Of a stretch of 64,000 nt of DNA, positions 55,255-63,947 are shown one piece after another (the stretch's first letter is position 1; every line of letters starts with the position of its first letter). The stretch lies in the NCBI RefSeq assembly GCF_900638685.1, contig NZ_LR134533.1:62001-126000 (forward strand). Direction: 5' to 3'. Below the pieces are notes generated by a model. The model worked only from the letters and a program-made list of their open reading frames with translations, was not told the DNA's origin and made no database searches. The DNA comes from Neisseria weaveri. Lineage in GTDB: Bacteria; Pseudomonadota; Gammaproteobacteria; Burkholderiales; Neisseriaceae. The translations under genes were made by a program, and so were the position numbers.

Positions 55255-56394
55255 TTATTTCGATAACTTCATATCCAACAAACGTGCAATATTGCCGGCC
55301 GCGGATTGAAGATTTGCTTCCGCCTGTCGCAATGCCGTTTCCAAACCTCCGGCCGTACGGATAATCGGGAAAACCGCATCAATGCCGTGCTCGTAAACCA
55401 CCGCATAATCATCGCCCAGACTGCCCACCAAAGCAATGACAGGCTTGCCAAACTGCTTGGCCGCACGGGCCACGCCCACAGGTGTTTTACCTTGAATACT
55501 CTGCGCATCCATACGCCCTTCGCCGGTTATCACCCAATCTGCATCTTTAACCTGTTCCGCCAGCCGGACGGCTTCGATAACAATCTGCACACCGGATTTC
55601 AATACCACATTCGGCAACAGTTGCAAACCTGCGCCCATGCCGCCTGCCGCCCCCGAACCGGGCGTATCGGCAATCTCCAAGCCGGTATCGCGGCGCACTA
55701 CTGCGGCAAAATTCGACAAAGCCGCATCCAGCCGCGCCACCATATCAGGGGTTGCGCCTTTTTGCGGTCCGAATACCGCCGAAGCACCGTTATGACCACA
55801 CAAAGGATTGCCGACATCACAAGCCACTTCAATATGCACATTTTTCAGACGGCCGTCCAAACCGTTTAAATCGATATCGGCCAACTCCGACAAAGCTGAG
55901 CCACCACATGCAATAGGCATACCGTTTTTATCCGTCAGCACCGCACCCAAAGCCTGCAACATACCTGCCCCGCCGTCATTGGTGGCACTGCCACCAATGC
56001 CTAAAATAATTTTATCGACACCCAAGTCCAAAGCCGCAGCAATCAGCTCGCCGGTTCCGTAACTGCCGGTCAGCATAGGATTGCGTTTTTCAGACGGCAC
56101 CAGATGCAGCCCCGATGCGGCGGCCATTTCGATCACCGCCGTTTTACCGTCTCCTGAAACACCGAATACGGCTTTAACTTTATCACCCAACGGCGCACAC
56201 ACTTCAACTTCATGCAATACGCCGCCTGTGGCATCCGTCAACGACCGAACCGTGCCCTCTCCACCGTCTGCCATCGGAATTTTGACATATTCCGCGTCCG
56301 GCCACACCGTTCTCAAACCCGCTTCAACCGCATCGGCCACTTCCGCCGCGCTTAGACTTTCCTTAAACGAATCGGGCGCAATCACTATCTTCAT
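55255..56394 (-). CDS. glxK: Glycerate 2-kinase (GlxK/GarK type)
   Basis: 379 residues with MKIVIAPDSFKESLSA at the N-terminus, MADGGEGTVRSLTDATGG, GIGGSATNDGGAGML and GEGRMDAQSIQGKTPVGVA, all characteristic of class I glycerate kinases. It makes 2-phosphoglycerate from D-glycerate and ATP, feeding glycolysis. Starts nine bases after the permease gene, so the pair is an operon and the permease may import glycerate. Confidence 0.93.
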   Translation of the reverse strand: MKIVIAPDSFKESLSAAEVADAVEAGLRTVWPDAEYVKIPMADGGEGTVRSLTDATGGVLHEVEVCAPLGDKVKAVFGVSGDGKTAVIEMAAASGLHLVPSEKRNPMLTGSYGTGELIAAALDLGVDKIILGIGGSATNDGGAGMLQALGAVLTDKNGMPIACGGSALSELADIDLNGLDGRLKNVHIEVACDVGNPLCGHNGASAVFGPQKGATPDMVARLDAALSNFAAVVRRDTGLEIADTPGSGAAGGMGAGLQLLPNVVLKSGVQIVIEAVRLAEQVKDADWVITGEGRMDAQSIQGKTPVGVARAAKQFGKPVIALVGSLGDDYAVVYEHGIDAVFPIIRTAGGLETALRQAEANLQSAAGNIARLLDMKLSK

Positions 56395-56403
56395 CGCACT
56401 ATC

Positions 56404-57666
56404 CTATCCGAACATACCGTAAATCAGTGTCGATACCGATGCCATCGTCAAACCGACCAAACTTTCATAAGGAATCAGCTTCAAACGCTCTTTCATATCC
56501 ATAGACACACTGCCGCCGGTAGCATGAAAAAACGAACCGTGCGGCATATGGTCGAACACGGTTGCACCAGCGTGAATCATCGCCGCACCGGCCAATGCAC
56601 CCACACCCAACTCCAATAAAGTGCCGCTGAATACCTGCGACGCCACCACCGTACCGGCAGTTGTCGAAGCTGTTGCCAGCGACATCATCGCACCCGAAAC
56701 GGAAGCCAATAAATAAGCAGGCAAACCTAATGCCGTCAGCAGCTCAATCAACACATTTTTCAAACTCGAATGCGCGATTATGCCGGCCAAAGCCCCCGTA
56801 CCCAGCAGCATAATGGCAACAGGTGCCATTTTTGCCAGCCCGCTTAACGCATAATGATTGGCCTGCTTCCATTTGCCCATCGCCAACACGCCAACCAATC
56901 CGCCCGCCGGCAACGCCACCAAAGGATCAATTTTAATGTCGGCCAGCGGACGCAGAGCCAGCAGCACAATAGCCGTCAACGGCGCGGCAACCGCTGCCAA
57001 AAAAGACGGCAAATCCTGCCTGTTTTGCCAAGACACTTCCCCGCTGCCGACTTTACTGCCCTTGCCCGACAAACGTCCGGCCAAAACATAGGTTACCGCC
57101 AATCCCAACAGCGCAGGCACCATGCCCGCCGCCATTACCGAAGTCAACGGCACTTGAAACGTATCCGCCGCTGCAATCGCATTCGGATTCGGCGATATCA
57201 GATTGCCTGCTTTACCGCCGCCAATCATGGCCAGCAACACAGCCTGCTTGGATAAATCGACTCTTTGCGCCAAAGCCAAAGCAATCGGTGCGGCAGTAAT
57301 CACGGCAACATCGACAAACACGCCGACTGCCGTCAACATCATCGCAGCCAATGCCAACGCCAGCAGCGCGCGCTTTTCACCGAGTTGCTTCACAATCGTT
57401 TCCGCAATCACAACGGCCGCACCCGATTCAATCAGCACACCGGCCAACACGCCCGCAGCCAAAATCCTCATGACCGCCGTAGTAATGCCCTGCGCTCCCT
57501 GTATCATCAGCGCGACGGTTTCTGCCAAACCCGCTCCACCGACCAAACCGCCGACCAATGCGCCCAACATCATGCCGTAGGCAGGAGAAACTTTTTTCAA
57601 TATCAGGAAAATCGCAAGAACCAGTGCGGCAACGGCACCAAATGCGGAAACGGAAATTTCAGTCAT
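56404..57666 (-). CDS. GntP-family sugar-acid permease
   Basis: 420 residues from the ATG at 57666, with about 12 membrane segments. GKAGNLISPNPNAIAAADTF and HAGATVFDHMPHGSFFHATGG are typical of the GntP family (gluconate and related acids, with H+). Because glycerate kinase follows directly, glycerate or a close sugar acid is the likely substrate (inference). The in-frame extension upstream carries a DUS and is unlikely to be translated. Confidence 0.87.
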   Translation of the reverse strand: MTEISVSAFGAVAALVLAIFLILKKVSPAYGMMLGALVGGLVGGAGLAETVALMIQGAQGITTAVMRILAAGVLAGVLIESGAAVVIAETIVKQLGEKRALLALALAAMMLTAVGVFVDVAVITAAPIALALAQRVDLSKQAVLLAMIGGGKAGNLISPNPNAIAAADTFQVPLTSVMAAGMVPALLGLAVTYVLAGRLSGKGSKVGSGEVSWQNRQDLPSFLAAVAAPLTAIVLLALRPLADIKIDPLVALPAGGLVGVLAMGKWKQANHYALSGLAKMAPVAIMLLGTGALAGIIAHSSLKNVLIELLTALGLPAYLLASVSGAMMSLATASTTAGTVVASQVFSGTLLELGVGALAGAAMIHAGATVFDHMPHGSFFHATGGSVSMDMKERLKLIPYESLVGLTMASVSTLIYGMFG

Positions 57667-57704
57667 GATTGCAGTGATACGGTAACAAAATGAAAAACAA
57701 AAAA

Positions 57705-57735
57705 CAGACGGCCTCAATCTTGAAGAGGCCGTCTG
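57705..57735 (-). terminator. Terminator after the ricin-type lipoprotein gene
   Basis: GAGGCCGTCTG and complement around nine bases with a TTTTTTGTTTTT tail on the minus strand. Confidence 0.8.
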
Positions 57736-57744
57736 AAAAATCAA

Positions 57745-58332
57745 TTAAGGTCTGACAATATAGAAGTCTTGGCCGCGGCTGCCGTCACAACGGTGCATAC
57801 GCACTTGGCTGCCGTATTTGCCCGCATCCAAACATTTACCGTTCAAACGGCTGCGGATAGTGCGGCCCTCGCGATACCATTTCTGATTGTCGCCGCCGTG
57901 GCATTGGTAGGCAATCACTTCCGCCCCGTTATGGCCTTTGTCGCCGGCCACATCCAAGCACAAACCTTCCACACGGATGGTGTTGCCGACGATGCTGAAG
58001 CGTTGATTGCTGTCACCGTGACAAGAGTAGGCAATCAAACCTTTGTAGCCGCTGCGGCTGCGGTCGAGACATTTACCGCTGTCGGTTTCGATCAACACGG
58101 TTCTGCCCGTATTCGGCAAACGGCGTTCCGAATCACGTTCGCTGCTTCTGCGGTCTTCGTGCCTTCGTTCATCATACTTGTTGCGCTCATCGCTTTTCCT
58201 TTCAGGAAAACGGTCGCCCACATCGATACGGTAGCTGCCGTTCGGATCGACATAAATGCCGCCGTTCGGATCAACGTACACACAGCCGCCGACTAATGCC
58301 GCCGAAACCAATAAAATACTTTGCAATTTCAT
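57745..58332 (-). CDS. Lipoprotein with ricin-type beta-trefoil lectin domain
   Basis: 195 residues from the ATG at 58332, which has AAAGGAG seven bases upstream. Lipobox VGGC (Cys17), then DPNG repeats (VDPNGGIYVDPNGSY) and a 40-residue Arg/Asp/Glu-rich linker. The last 125 residues are a ricin B-like trefoil with three repeats carrying GKCLD or GLCLD and QxW/QxF ends (NQRFSI, NQKWYR, GQDFYI). It may bind sugars at the cell surface. Three Cys pairs fit the three lobes. Confidence 0.85.
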   Translation of the reverse strand: MKLQSILLVSAALVGGCVYVDPNGGIYVDPNGSYRIDVGDRFPERKSDERNKYDERRHEDRRSSERDSERRLPNTGRTVLIETDSGKCLDRSRSGYKGLIAYSCHGDSNQRFSIVGNTIRVEGLCLDVAGDKGHNGAEVIAYQCHGGDNQKWYREGRTIRSRLNGKCLDAGKYGSQVRMHRCDGSRGQDFYIVRP

Positions 58333-58363
58333 GATTGCTCCTTTCCTGATAAAACCTGCTGAT

Positions 58364-58421
58364 TTTTCAGACGGCCTCCCGCTTATACAACCTTCCATAC
58401 CTCCGGAAGGCCGTCTGAAAA
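58364..58421 (-). terminator. DUS-pair hairpin between two lipoprotein genes
   Basis: TTTTCAGACGGCCT and complement around a 30-base interior containing a further GGAAGG/CCTTCC match. It lies directly after the 72-residue lipoprotein gene. Confidence 0.55.
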
Positions 58422-58423
58422 TA

Positions 58424-58642
58424 TTAATCGCCAATGTAGCGTTGCGGATAACGCGCCGGCAAAGGCTGCGCCTCCTGATAAATTACGGTCGAGCCGGCCG
58501 GTGCATGGACAGTAATATTTTTATTGACCGTCGTTTGCCGCTGCACCGGCCAATCCACCACCGCCACACGGCCGTAAGGGCTTTCCGCATAAACGCAGCC
58601 GCCGAGCACCGCCATACCAATCACACACCAAACCATTTTCAT
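58424..58642 (-). CDS. Very small lipoprotein related to its neighbour at the N-terminus
   Basis: 72 residues from the ATG at 58642. Lipobox LGGC (Cys16) followed by VYAESPYGRVAVVDWPVQRQ. The LGGCVY-x-x-P-x-G stretch parallels VGGCVYVDPNG in the ricin-type lipoprotein downstream, which suggests shared ancestry. The rest is Gln/Thr/Pro-rich and not recognised. The much longer frame upstream overlaps the methyltransferase gene and a DUS, so the short form is preferred. Confidence 0.7.
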   Translation of the reverse strand: MKMVWCVIGMAVLGGCVYAESPYGRVAVVDWPVQRQTTVNKNITVHAPAGSTVIYQEAQPLPARYPQRYIGD

Positions 58643-58682
58643 ACTTTCCCGTCTCACCGCTTTAATCAAGGCCGTCTGAAAA

Positions 58683-59630
58683 TCAGGGCTTATGCCGTAT
58701 TTCCCAACACTGATGAATCTTTTTATTGCGGAAATCGTCCGGAACCGATTGTTTGGAAACATCTTTTACCGAATATTTTTCCGCCACGCCTGCACACAAT
58801 TCAAAGCTGCGCAGATTATTGGAAAAAAACAAAAGGCCGTCTGAATCCAGCAAATCCATCGCACCGTCTATCAAACGCGTATGGTCGCGTTGGATGTCGA
58901 GAATATCGAGCATTTTTTTGCTGTTGGAAAAACTCGGCGGATCCATCACAATCAAATCAAACCGTTTGCCTTGTTCATAGGCCGTCTGAAGATACTGAAA
59001 CACATCCGCCCTTATGATTTGGTGCTGTTCCGTATCGATTTGGTTCAATTCAAAATTACGCTTGGCCCAATCTAAATACGTATTGGATAAGTCTACCGTT
59101 TCACTGCTTACCGCACCGCCTGTCGCCGCATAAACAGTAAAACTGCCCGTGTAGGAAAAAAGATTGAGAAAACGCTTGCCCGAAGCCGTCTCACCGACTC
59201 TTTTACGGGTATTGCGGTGATCGAGAAACAGGCCGGTATCAAGATATTTATCCAAATTCACCCAAAATTTACGGCCGTTTTCCGTCACAATAAAATCTTC
59301 GCCCTGCTTACCGGTTCTTTCATACTGCTGCGTCCCCTTTTGACGCTCGCGGCGTTTGAAATGAATTTGCTCAGGTGCGAACCCGGTTACAAACGAAACC
59401 GCTTCCAGCACTTCAGCCAACCACGCTTCGTATTCTTCAGGCTGCATCAGCCAGCCGGTATCGTATTCCTGCAAGTGAACCTGGTCGCCGTAAACATCAA
59501 CGGCAAAAGGAAACTGCGGAATATCACGGTCATATATGCGCCATGCTTCGATATCGTTGCGGCGCGCCCACTTCAGATAATGCTTGATGTTTTTGCCCAA
59601 GCGGTTGGCAAACGGTGTAATGTCGGTCAT
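58683..59630 (-). CDS. Class I SAM-dependent rRNA methyltransferase (RlmK-like)
   Basis: 315 residues matching the C-terminal (RlmK) half of E. coli RlmKL: TGLFLDHRNTRKRVGE, LNLFSYTGSFTVYAATGGA, the catalytic VMDPPSFSNSKKM and LLFFSNNLRSF, ending in KIHQCWEI. In E. coli this part makes m7G2069 in 23S rRNA. Here it stands alone without the THUMP/RlmL half. A DUS is used within the coding region. Confidence 0.85.
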   Translation of the reverse strand: MTDITPFANRLGKNIKHYLKWARRNDIEAWRIYDRDIPQFPFAVDVYGDQVHLQEYDTGWLMQPEEYEAWLAEVLEAVSFVTGFAPEQIHFKRRERQKGTQQYERTGKQGEDFIVTENGRKFWVNLDKYLDTGLFLDHRNTRKRVGETASGKRFLNLFSYTGSFTVYAATGGAVSSETVDLSNTYLDWAKRNFELNQIDTEQHQIIRADVFQYLQTAYEQGKRFDLIVMDPPSFSNSKKMLDILDIQRDHTRLIDGAMDLLDSDGLLFFSNNLRSFELCAGVAEKYSVKDVSKQSVPDDFRNKKIHQCWEIRHKP

Positions 59631-59696
59631 GCTTTACTTTCAGACGGCCTCGGTTTAATCAAAACGCGCATTTTACCGCACTTAACACCTTTACGC

Positions 59697-59725
59697 TTGA
59701 CCGTTTGGACACAACTCTTTATTAT
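59697..59725 (+). promoter_or_regulatory. Sigma70 promoter of rhlE
   Basis: TTGACC and TATTAT with 17-base spacing, giving a start near 59732 and a leader of about 234 bases. Confidence 0.7.
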
Positions 59726-59824
59726 CCAGGCTCGTCTTTATTGAAGCCATCGTCTTCAGCCAACCCTTAAACGGTTTTCCCCGTTCTTTCTTTTAAACAT
59801 CAGTTTAAATAAGTCTGACTTGCA

Positions 59825-59868
59825 GGTTGTCGCCGATGTTAACCACAAGCACCATGCTTGCGACAACC
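59825..59868 (+). promoter_or_regulatory. Two-level hairpin in the rhlE leader
   Basis: GGTTGTCGC (59825-59833) pairs perfectly with GCGACAACC (59860-59868), and inside the loop CAAGC pairs with GCTTG (59846-59860 region). A stable structured element is likely. Confidence 0.6.
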
Positions 59869-59918
59869 AACGTTATCTCCGCCGTCGCGGACTGCTTTTT
59901 CCGTTCCATTGCTTCAGG

Positions 59919-59961
59919 CTGCCCGATAGCGGGCAGAATGCGTTGTTGTTCCTTTCAGGAA
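59919..59961 (+). promoter_or_regulatory. Second leader hairpin and ribosome-site hairpin of rhlE
   Basis: CTGCCCG/CGGGCAG with a four-base loop at 59919-59936, followed by TTCCT/AGGAA at 59949-59961. The latter pairs the AGGA ribosome site itself, five bases before the ATG region, and could limit translation. Confidence 0.55.
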
Positions 59962-59965
59962 AACC

Positions 59966-61321
59966 ATGTCGATCAAATTTGCCGACTTAAACTTAGATAA
60001 AAACATTCTTTCCGCCCTAACAGCAGCAGGTTACGAATCCCCCACTCCCATTCAAGCCCAAGCCGTACCCCACGCTTTAAACAACCGCGATATCATGGCT
60101 TCCGCGCAAACCGGCTCCGGCAAAACCGCGGCTTTTCTACTGCCGACCCTGCAACACTTGACCAAACGCAGCGACAAACCCGGCAAAGGCCCGCGCGCGC
60201 TGGTGTTGACGCCTACACGCGAATTGGCGGCGCAAGTTGAAAAAAATGCGCAAACCTATGCCAAAAACATGAAATGGCTGCGTACCGTTACCTTAGTCGG
60301 CGGTTCATCTTTCGGCCCGCAAATCCGCGCATTGGACCGCCCGGTTGATCTGATTGTTGCCACACCGGGACGCCTGATGGACCATATGCGCAGCGGCCGT
60401 ATCAGCTTCGACCGCTTGGAAGTGCTGATTTTGGACGAAGCCGACCGCATGCTGGATATGGGTTTCATCGACGACATTGAAACCATCGTCGCCGCCACAC
60501 CCGAAAGCCGTCAAACCTTATTGTTTTCCGCTACTTGGGACGGAGCGGTAGGCAAGCTGGCCCGCAAATTAACCAAAAATCCGGAAATTGTCGAAATCGA
60601 ACGCGTTGACGAGCAAGGCAAAATCGAAGAACAGCTGTTGTATTGCGACGATCTCCGCCACAAAAACCGCCTGCTTGACCACATCTTGCGCGATGCCAAC
60701 ATTGACCAATGCGTTATCTTTACTTCTACCAAAGTCATGAGCGAACAGCTGGCAGACGAGTTGTACGAAAAAGGCTTTTCCGCCAACTGTCTGCACGGTG
60801 ACATGCCTCAAAGCTGGCGTAACCGTACATTGATGGATTTGCGCAAAGGCCGCTGCAAAATCTTGGTCGCCACCGATGTTGCCGCACGCGGTATCGACGT
60901 CCCCACCATCACGCATGTGATCAACTACGACTTGCCCAAACAAGCGGAAGACTACGTTCACCGTATTGGCCGTACCGGACGCGCCGGACGCACGGGCTTA
61001 GCCATCACGTTTGCCGAAGTTAACGAATACGTCAAAGTACACAAGATCGAGAAATATATCGGCCGCAAACTGCCTGAAATGACCATCGAAGGCATGGAGC
61101 CGACCCGCAAGCGCAACAAAGCCGGCGCCGGCAAACCGAAAGGTAAAGGCAACTGGGGCGGCAAAGGCAGTTACGGCGACCGCAAACCCGGCGATAAAAA
61201 ATTCGGCGGCAAGCCCAAAGGCGAAGGCGGTTTCGGAAAAAAACCGGCCGGCGGATTCAAAGGCAAAAAGAAAACTTCCGGCAGCGGAAGTTTCAGCAAA
61301 CCGTCCAGAGCACCTAAATAA
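59966..61321 (+). CDS. rhlE: DEAD-box RNA helicase RhlE
   Basis: 451 residues. Q-motif PTPIQAQAVP, Walker A SAQTGSGKT (residues 46-54), PTRELAAQV, the DEAD box LDEADRMLDMG, SAT, and HRIGRTGRAGR. The C-terminal 75 residues are a Gly/Lys-rich basic tail (GGKGSYGDRKPGDKKFGGKP) typical of RhlE. It remodels RNA in ribosome assembly or decay and in the cold. The long structured leader suggests control at the mRNA level. Confidence 0.94.
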   Translation: MSIKFADLNLDKNILSALTAAGYESPTPIQAQAVPHALNNRDIMASAQTGSGKTAAFLLPTLQHLTKRSDKPGKGPRALVLTPTRELAAQVEKNAQTYAKNMKWLRTVTLVGGSSFGPQIRALDRPVDLIVATPGRLMDHMRSGRISFDRLEVLILDEADRMLDMGFIDDIETIVAATPESRQTLLFSATWDGAVGKLARKLTKNPEIVEIERVDEQGKIEEQLLYCDDLRHKNRLLDHILRDANIDQCVIFTSTKVMSEQLADELYEKGFSANCLHGDMPQSWRNRTLMDLRKGRCKILVATDVAARGIDVPTITHVINYDLPKQAEDYVHRIGRTGRAGRTGLAITFAEVNEYVKVHKIEKYIGRKLPEMTIEGMEPTRKRNKAGAGKPKGKGNWGGKGSYGDRKPGDKKFGGKPKGEGGFGKKPAGGFKGKKKTSGSGSFSKPSRAPK

Positions 61322-61357
61322 TCGGGTTTAGCGGTTTTTAATTTACCCATTAAAAAC

Positions 61358-61387
61358 AAAGGCCGTCTGAAAATTCAGACGGCCTTT
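61358..61387. terminator. Bidirectional DUS terminator
   Basis: AAAGGCCGTCTGAA and complement around two bases, with T runs on both sides, between convergent rhlE and the beta-helix gene. Confidence 0.85.
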
Positions 61388-61427
61388 TATCAATCTCAAC
61401 AACAATACAATCGAGTATTCATCCGGA

Positions 61428-63947
61428 TTACATCAAATTGCCACTGTGCTGGTCCATCGCCGCATCATGCATTTTTCCTGCCGATACACCGCCATATTGA
61501 TAAGCCTCGTTTGATGTATCCACCGCATCCGCTTTATCGACATCGACCGGTTTTTCTTTGGAAGACAACCCTAAAGAAGAAGTGACTTTTTTAAAGAATC
61601 TCGAGCCGATGGAAACTTTCGGCGGATCGACTTCTACACGGATACCTTTATTAAACTCACCGCTAGTCAGGGTTTTTACGAAAGACATCAGTTTGGATTC
61701 GTTATGGCTGTTGCCGTTGACACTCGCATCTAAGTTTTTAAAGGTGGTCCAACCGCGATACATTTTGCTGCGGTCGGTAATCAAGCTGTTGTCTTGCACA
61801 ACCAAATGCGCCAATTCGCCTTTGGTTACGTCGCCGTTCACATTTAAAATCGGGTGATTCAACTTGCCATGTATCTCAAACTTATTGTTGCTGATATCGT
61901 AATGACGGGCATTGCCGTTTAAATGAAGCCCTTCCGAATATCCTTGCGAATCTTCCGAAATATTGATGTGGTTTCGCTTAAAGTTAACCGAACCGTGCAG
62001 CTTGCCGTTGTGGTTTTTCTCTTCCACATACACCGGTACCGCACCGGAATGGATACGCTCGATATTGGCTTTATTGCCGATGATGTTGATCTCGCCCGAA
62101 CCGATACCGGCCGTTTTGCTGTGGCGGTTGAATGTATCGTTGATGACCGCAATCAGGTATTTGGTTCCTTTTCCGCTGATTTCATTGTCAACAATGTCCA
62201 GCTGATAATCCATTTGGTGTTCGTGGTTGCGGAATTCGATTCCATAAGTATGAATGGAATTTTTATAAACGCCCAAGCCGCTGATTTTATTGCCTTTGAT
62301 AATAAAACTGCCGTCTTTGGTATCAAAGTTTCTAAATTGTGTGTTGGTTTGGATTTGAATACCTGTATAGCCGTCGTATTTATTAAGCCCCCAGTCATCG
62401 TCTTTGCTCAAACGGAAAGACGCATCCTGCTCGACCTTATTATTGAGAATTTTCACATTGTTCATCTCAAACATACGGTTATAAACGGCTATACCGTATA
62501 GTCTGTCTCCAATGGAAACATTGTTTTCAATCAGAATATCGTTGCCGTCATGTACGTCCAAGCCTTTGCGGTAGTTATGATCAGTCGTATTCTTACGGAA
62601 AACCAAGCCTTGATTGTAGGAACCTGCCATAGCTGCGATGCCATAGCCCGTACCGCCGTCGTCTTCGTGACCGTTCCACGCAAGCTTATTGCCCTCTGCC
62701 AAAAATTTACGTTGGAAAGCCAAACCCACGCCGGCAATGCGGTTATGGTGAAGGTAGCTGTTAATAACCTTATTGTTATCTCCAAACGATAAGCCGGGAT
62801 AACTTTCATCAATTTCTTTAGTAGACAAACGCTCTACATAAGAAGCCTGACCGCGCACTTCGGGCTGGCCCATTTTGACCGATGTAAATAAAATTCCGGA
62901 GCCGTTGGCACCGGAAACTTCAACACCGTCAATCACAGTATTGTCCGCGTCGGTAACCAATATGCCGTTCACTTTACCGAATGAGCTTTTCCCTTTACGG
63001 TAAAAATCTTCCGGCTTACTGTGAATATATTTGAGCGACAAACCTGAAACGGCTTTATTATTTTGCCCGTCAATCAAAATACCCGCTTCTTTCCGATAAT
63101 CTACGCTGTGCGAGCTAACCCGGTTTTCACCCTCTTGGCTGAAGTGGTAATTGATTTTGGCTTTATCCATCCCGTCGCCAAAAATTGCGCGGACACCGGA
63201 AGTTTCGTGATTAATAGCAATTTGTTTGGTAGTTTTGAACGTGCCGTGAAAATAAACCGCCGCCTTTAACAAATGAGCCACTTCCATGGCTTTTGCAATC
63301 GCTTCCGAGCTGTCTTGAATTCCGAAAGCATCCGCACCGAAATCACGGACATCTACATAATCACCATACTCTCTATGGTAATAAATCTTGGCTTTATCAT
63401 GTTCCTCACCGGGCACGGAAACAACCCGATGATACTTTGCCGCCATACGGAAGCCTGAAAATCCTGCTGAGGGTTTATGATTAGCAGCAACCTCCGTTGC
63501 TGCTTTTACATCAACATGCTTACCCGAAGCCGGCTCTTTTCCGCTGTTACTTAAAACCGCATTCCCCTTCTCAACGGCTGATACTTTTTCAAGCACAGCC
63601 TGCTTATCAGATAAAAGTCCTTTAGAAGAAACACTTTCTTTTTGAAAATCCGACTGACTTGATACCAAACTGCCGGTGGCTTTCGGAGCAGCAGACGCAT
63701 AATTTTGAGAAGGTAAAACATCTTCCATATCCAGCTCGAGCTGCTGGTAGTCTAAACTGATGTCTTTCATCTCAAAATCCAACAAACCTTTATCCGTGAG
63801 ATGTTTTTTTTTCTTATCCGCCGCACTTAACAAGGTGTTTAAGTCGGTTTTTTTGTTCATGTCCAGATGAGACAGTGCATCAATATTTTTTATCACTCTG
63901 TCCGAGCGCAAAGAGTCATTGTTACTTCTAACCTCTTTTTTTAACAT
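61428..63947 (-). CDS. Large right-handed beta-helix protein, possible polysaccharide epimerase or lyase
   Basis: 839 residues. Residues 1-160 are polar, Ser/Lys/Glu-rich and without a signal peptide. From about 196 a pectate-lyase-3-like start (YVDVRDFGADAFGIQDSSEA) leads into a long parallel beta-helix of repeating N-N-x-I/V rungs (ILIENNVSIG, VKILNNKV, LDIVDNEISG). KGLDVHDGND (Asp464, His466) resembles the DPHE catalytic motif of AlgE-type mannuronan C5-epimerases. No RTX repeats are seen. Role inferred as acting on or binding surface polysaccharide; the export route is unknown. AAAGGT precedes the ATG by nine bases. Confidence 0.7.
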   Translation of the reverse strand: MLKKEVRSNNDSLRSDRVIKNIDALSHLDMNKKTDLNTLLSAADKKKKHLTDKGLLDFEMKDISLDYQQLELDMEDVLPSQNYASAAPKATGSLVSSQSDFQKESVSSKGLLSDKQAVLEKVSAVEKGNAVLSNSGKEPASGKHVDVKAATEVAANHKPSAGFSGFRMAAKYHRVVSVPGEEHDKAKIYYHREYGDYVDVRDFGADAFGIQDSSEAIAKAMEVAHLLKAAVYFHGTFKTTKQIAINHETSGVRAIFGDGMDKAKINYHFSQEGENRVSSHSVDYRKEAGILIDGQNNKAVSGLSLKYIHSKPEDFYRKGKSSFGKVNGILVTDADNTVIDGVEVSGANGSGILFTSVKMGQPEVRGQASYVERLSTKEIDESYPGLSFGDNNKVINSYLHHNRIAGVGLAFQRKFLAEGNKLAWNGHEDDGGTGYGIAAMAGSYNQGLVFRKNTTDHNYRKGLDVHDGNDILIENNVSIGDRLYGIAVYNRMFEMNNVKILNNKVEQDASFRLSKDDDWGLNKYDGYTGIQIQTNTQFRNFDTKDGSFIIKGNKISGLGVYKNSIHTYGIEFRNHEHQMDYQLDIVDNEISGKGTKYLIAVINDTFNRHSKTAGIGSGEINIIGNKANIERIHSGAVPVYVEEKNHNGKLHGSVNFKRNHINISEDSQGYSEGLHLNGNARHYDISNNKFEIHGKLNHPILNVNGDVTKGELAHLVVQDNSLITDRSKMYRGWTTFKNLDASVNGNSHNESKLMSFVKTLTSGEFNKGIRVEVDPPKVSIGSRFFKKVTSSLGLSSKEKPVDVDKADAVDTSNEAYQYGGVSAGKMHDAAMDQHSGNLM

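Larger units (their letters stand above)
59631..59965 (+). other. Promoter and long leader of rhlE (no gene)
   Basis: 335 bp without a gene. It holds the promoter at 59697-59725 and a predicted leader of about 230 bases with three hairpins listed separately. Confidence 0.65.
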
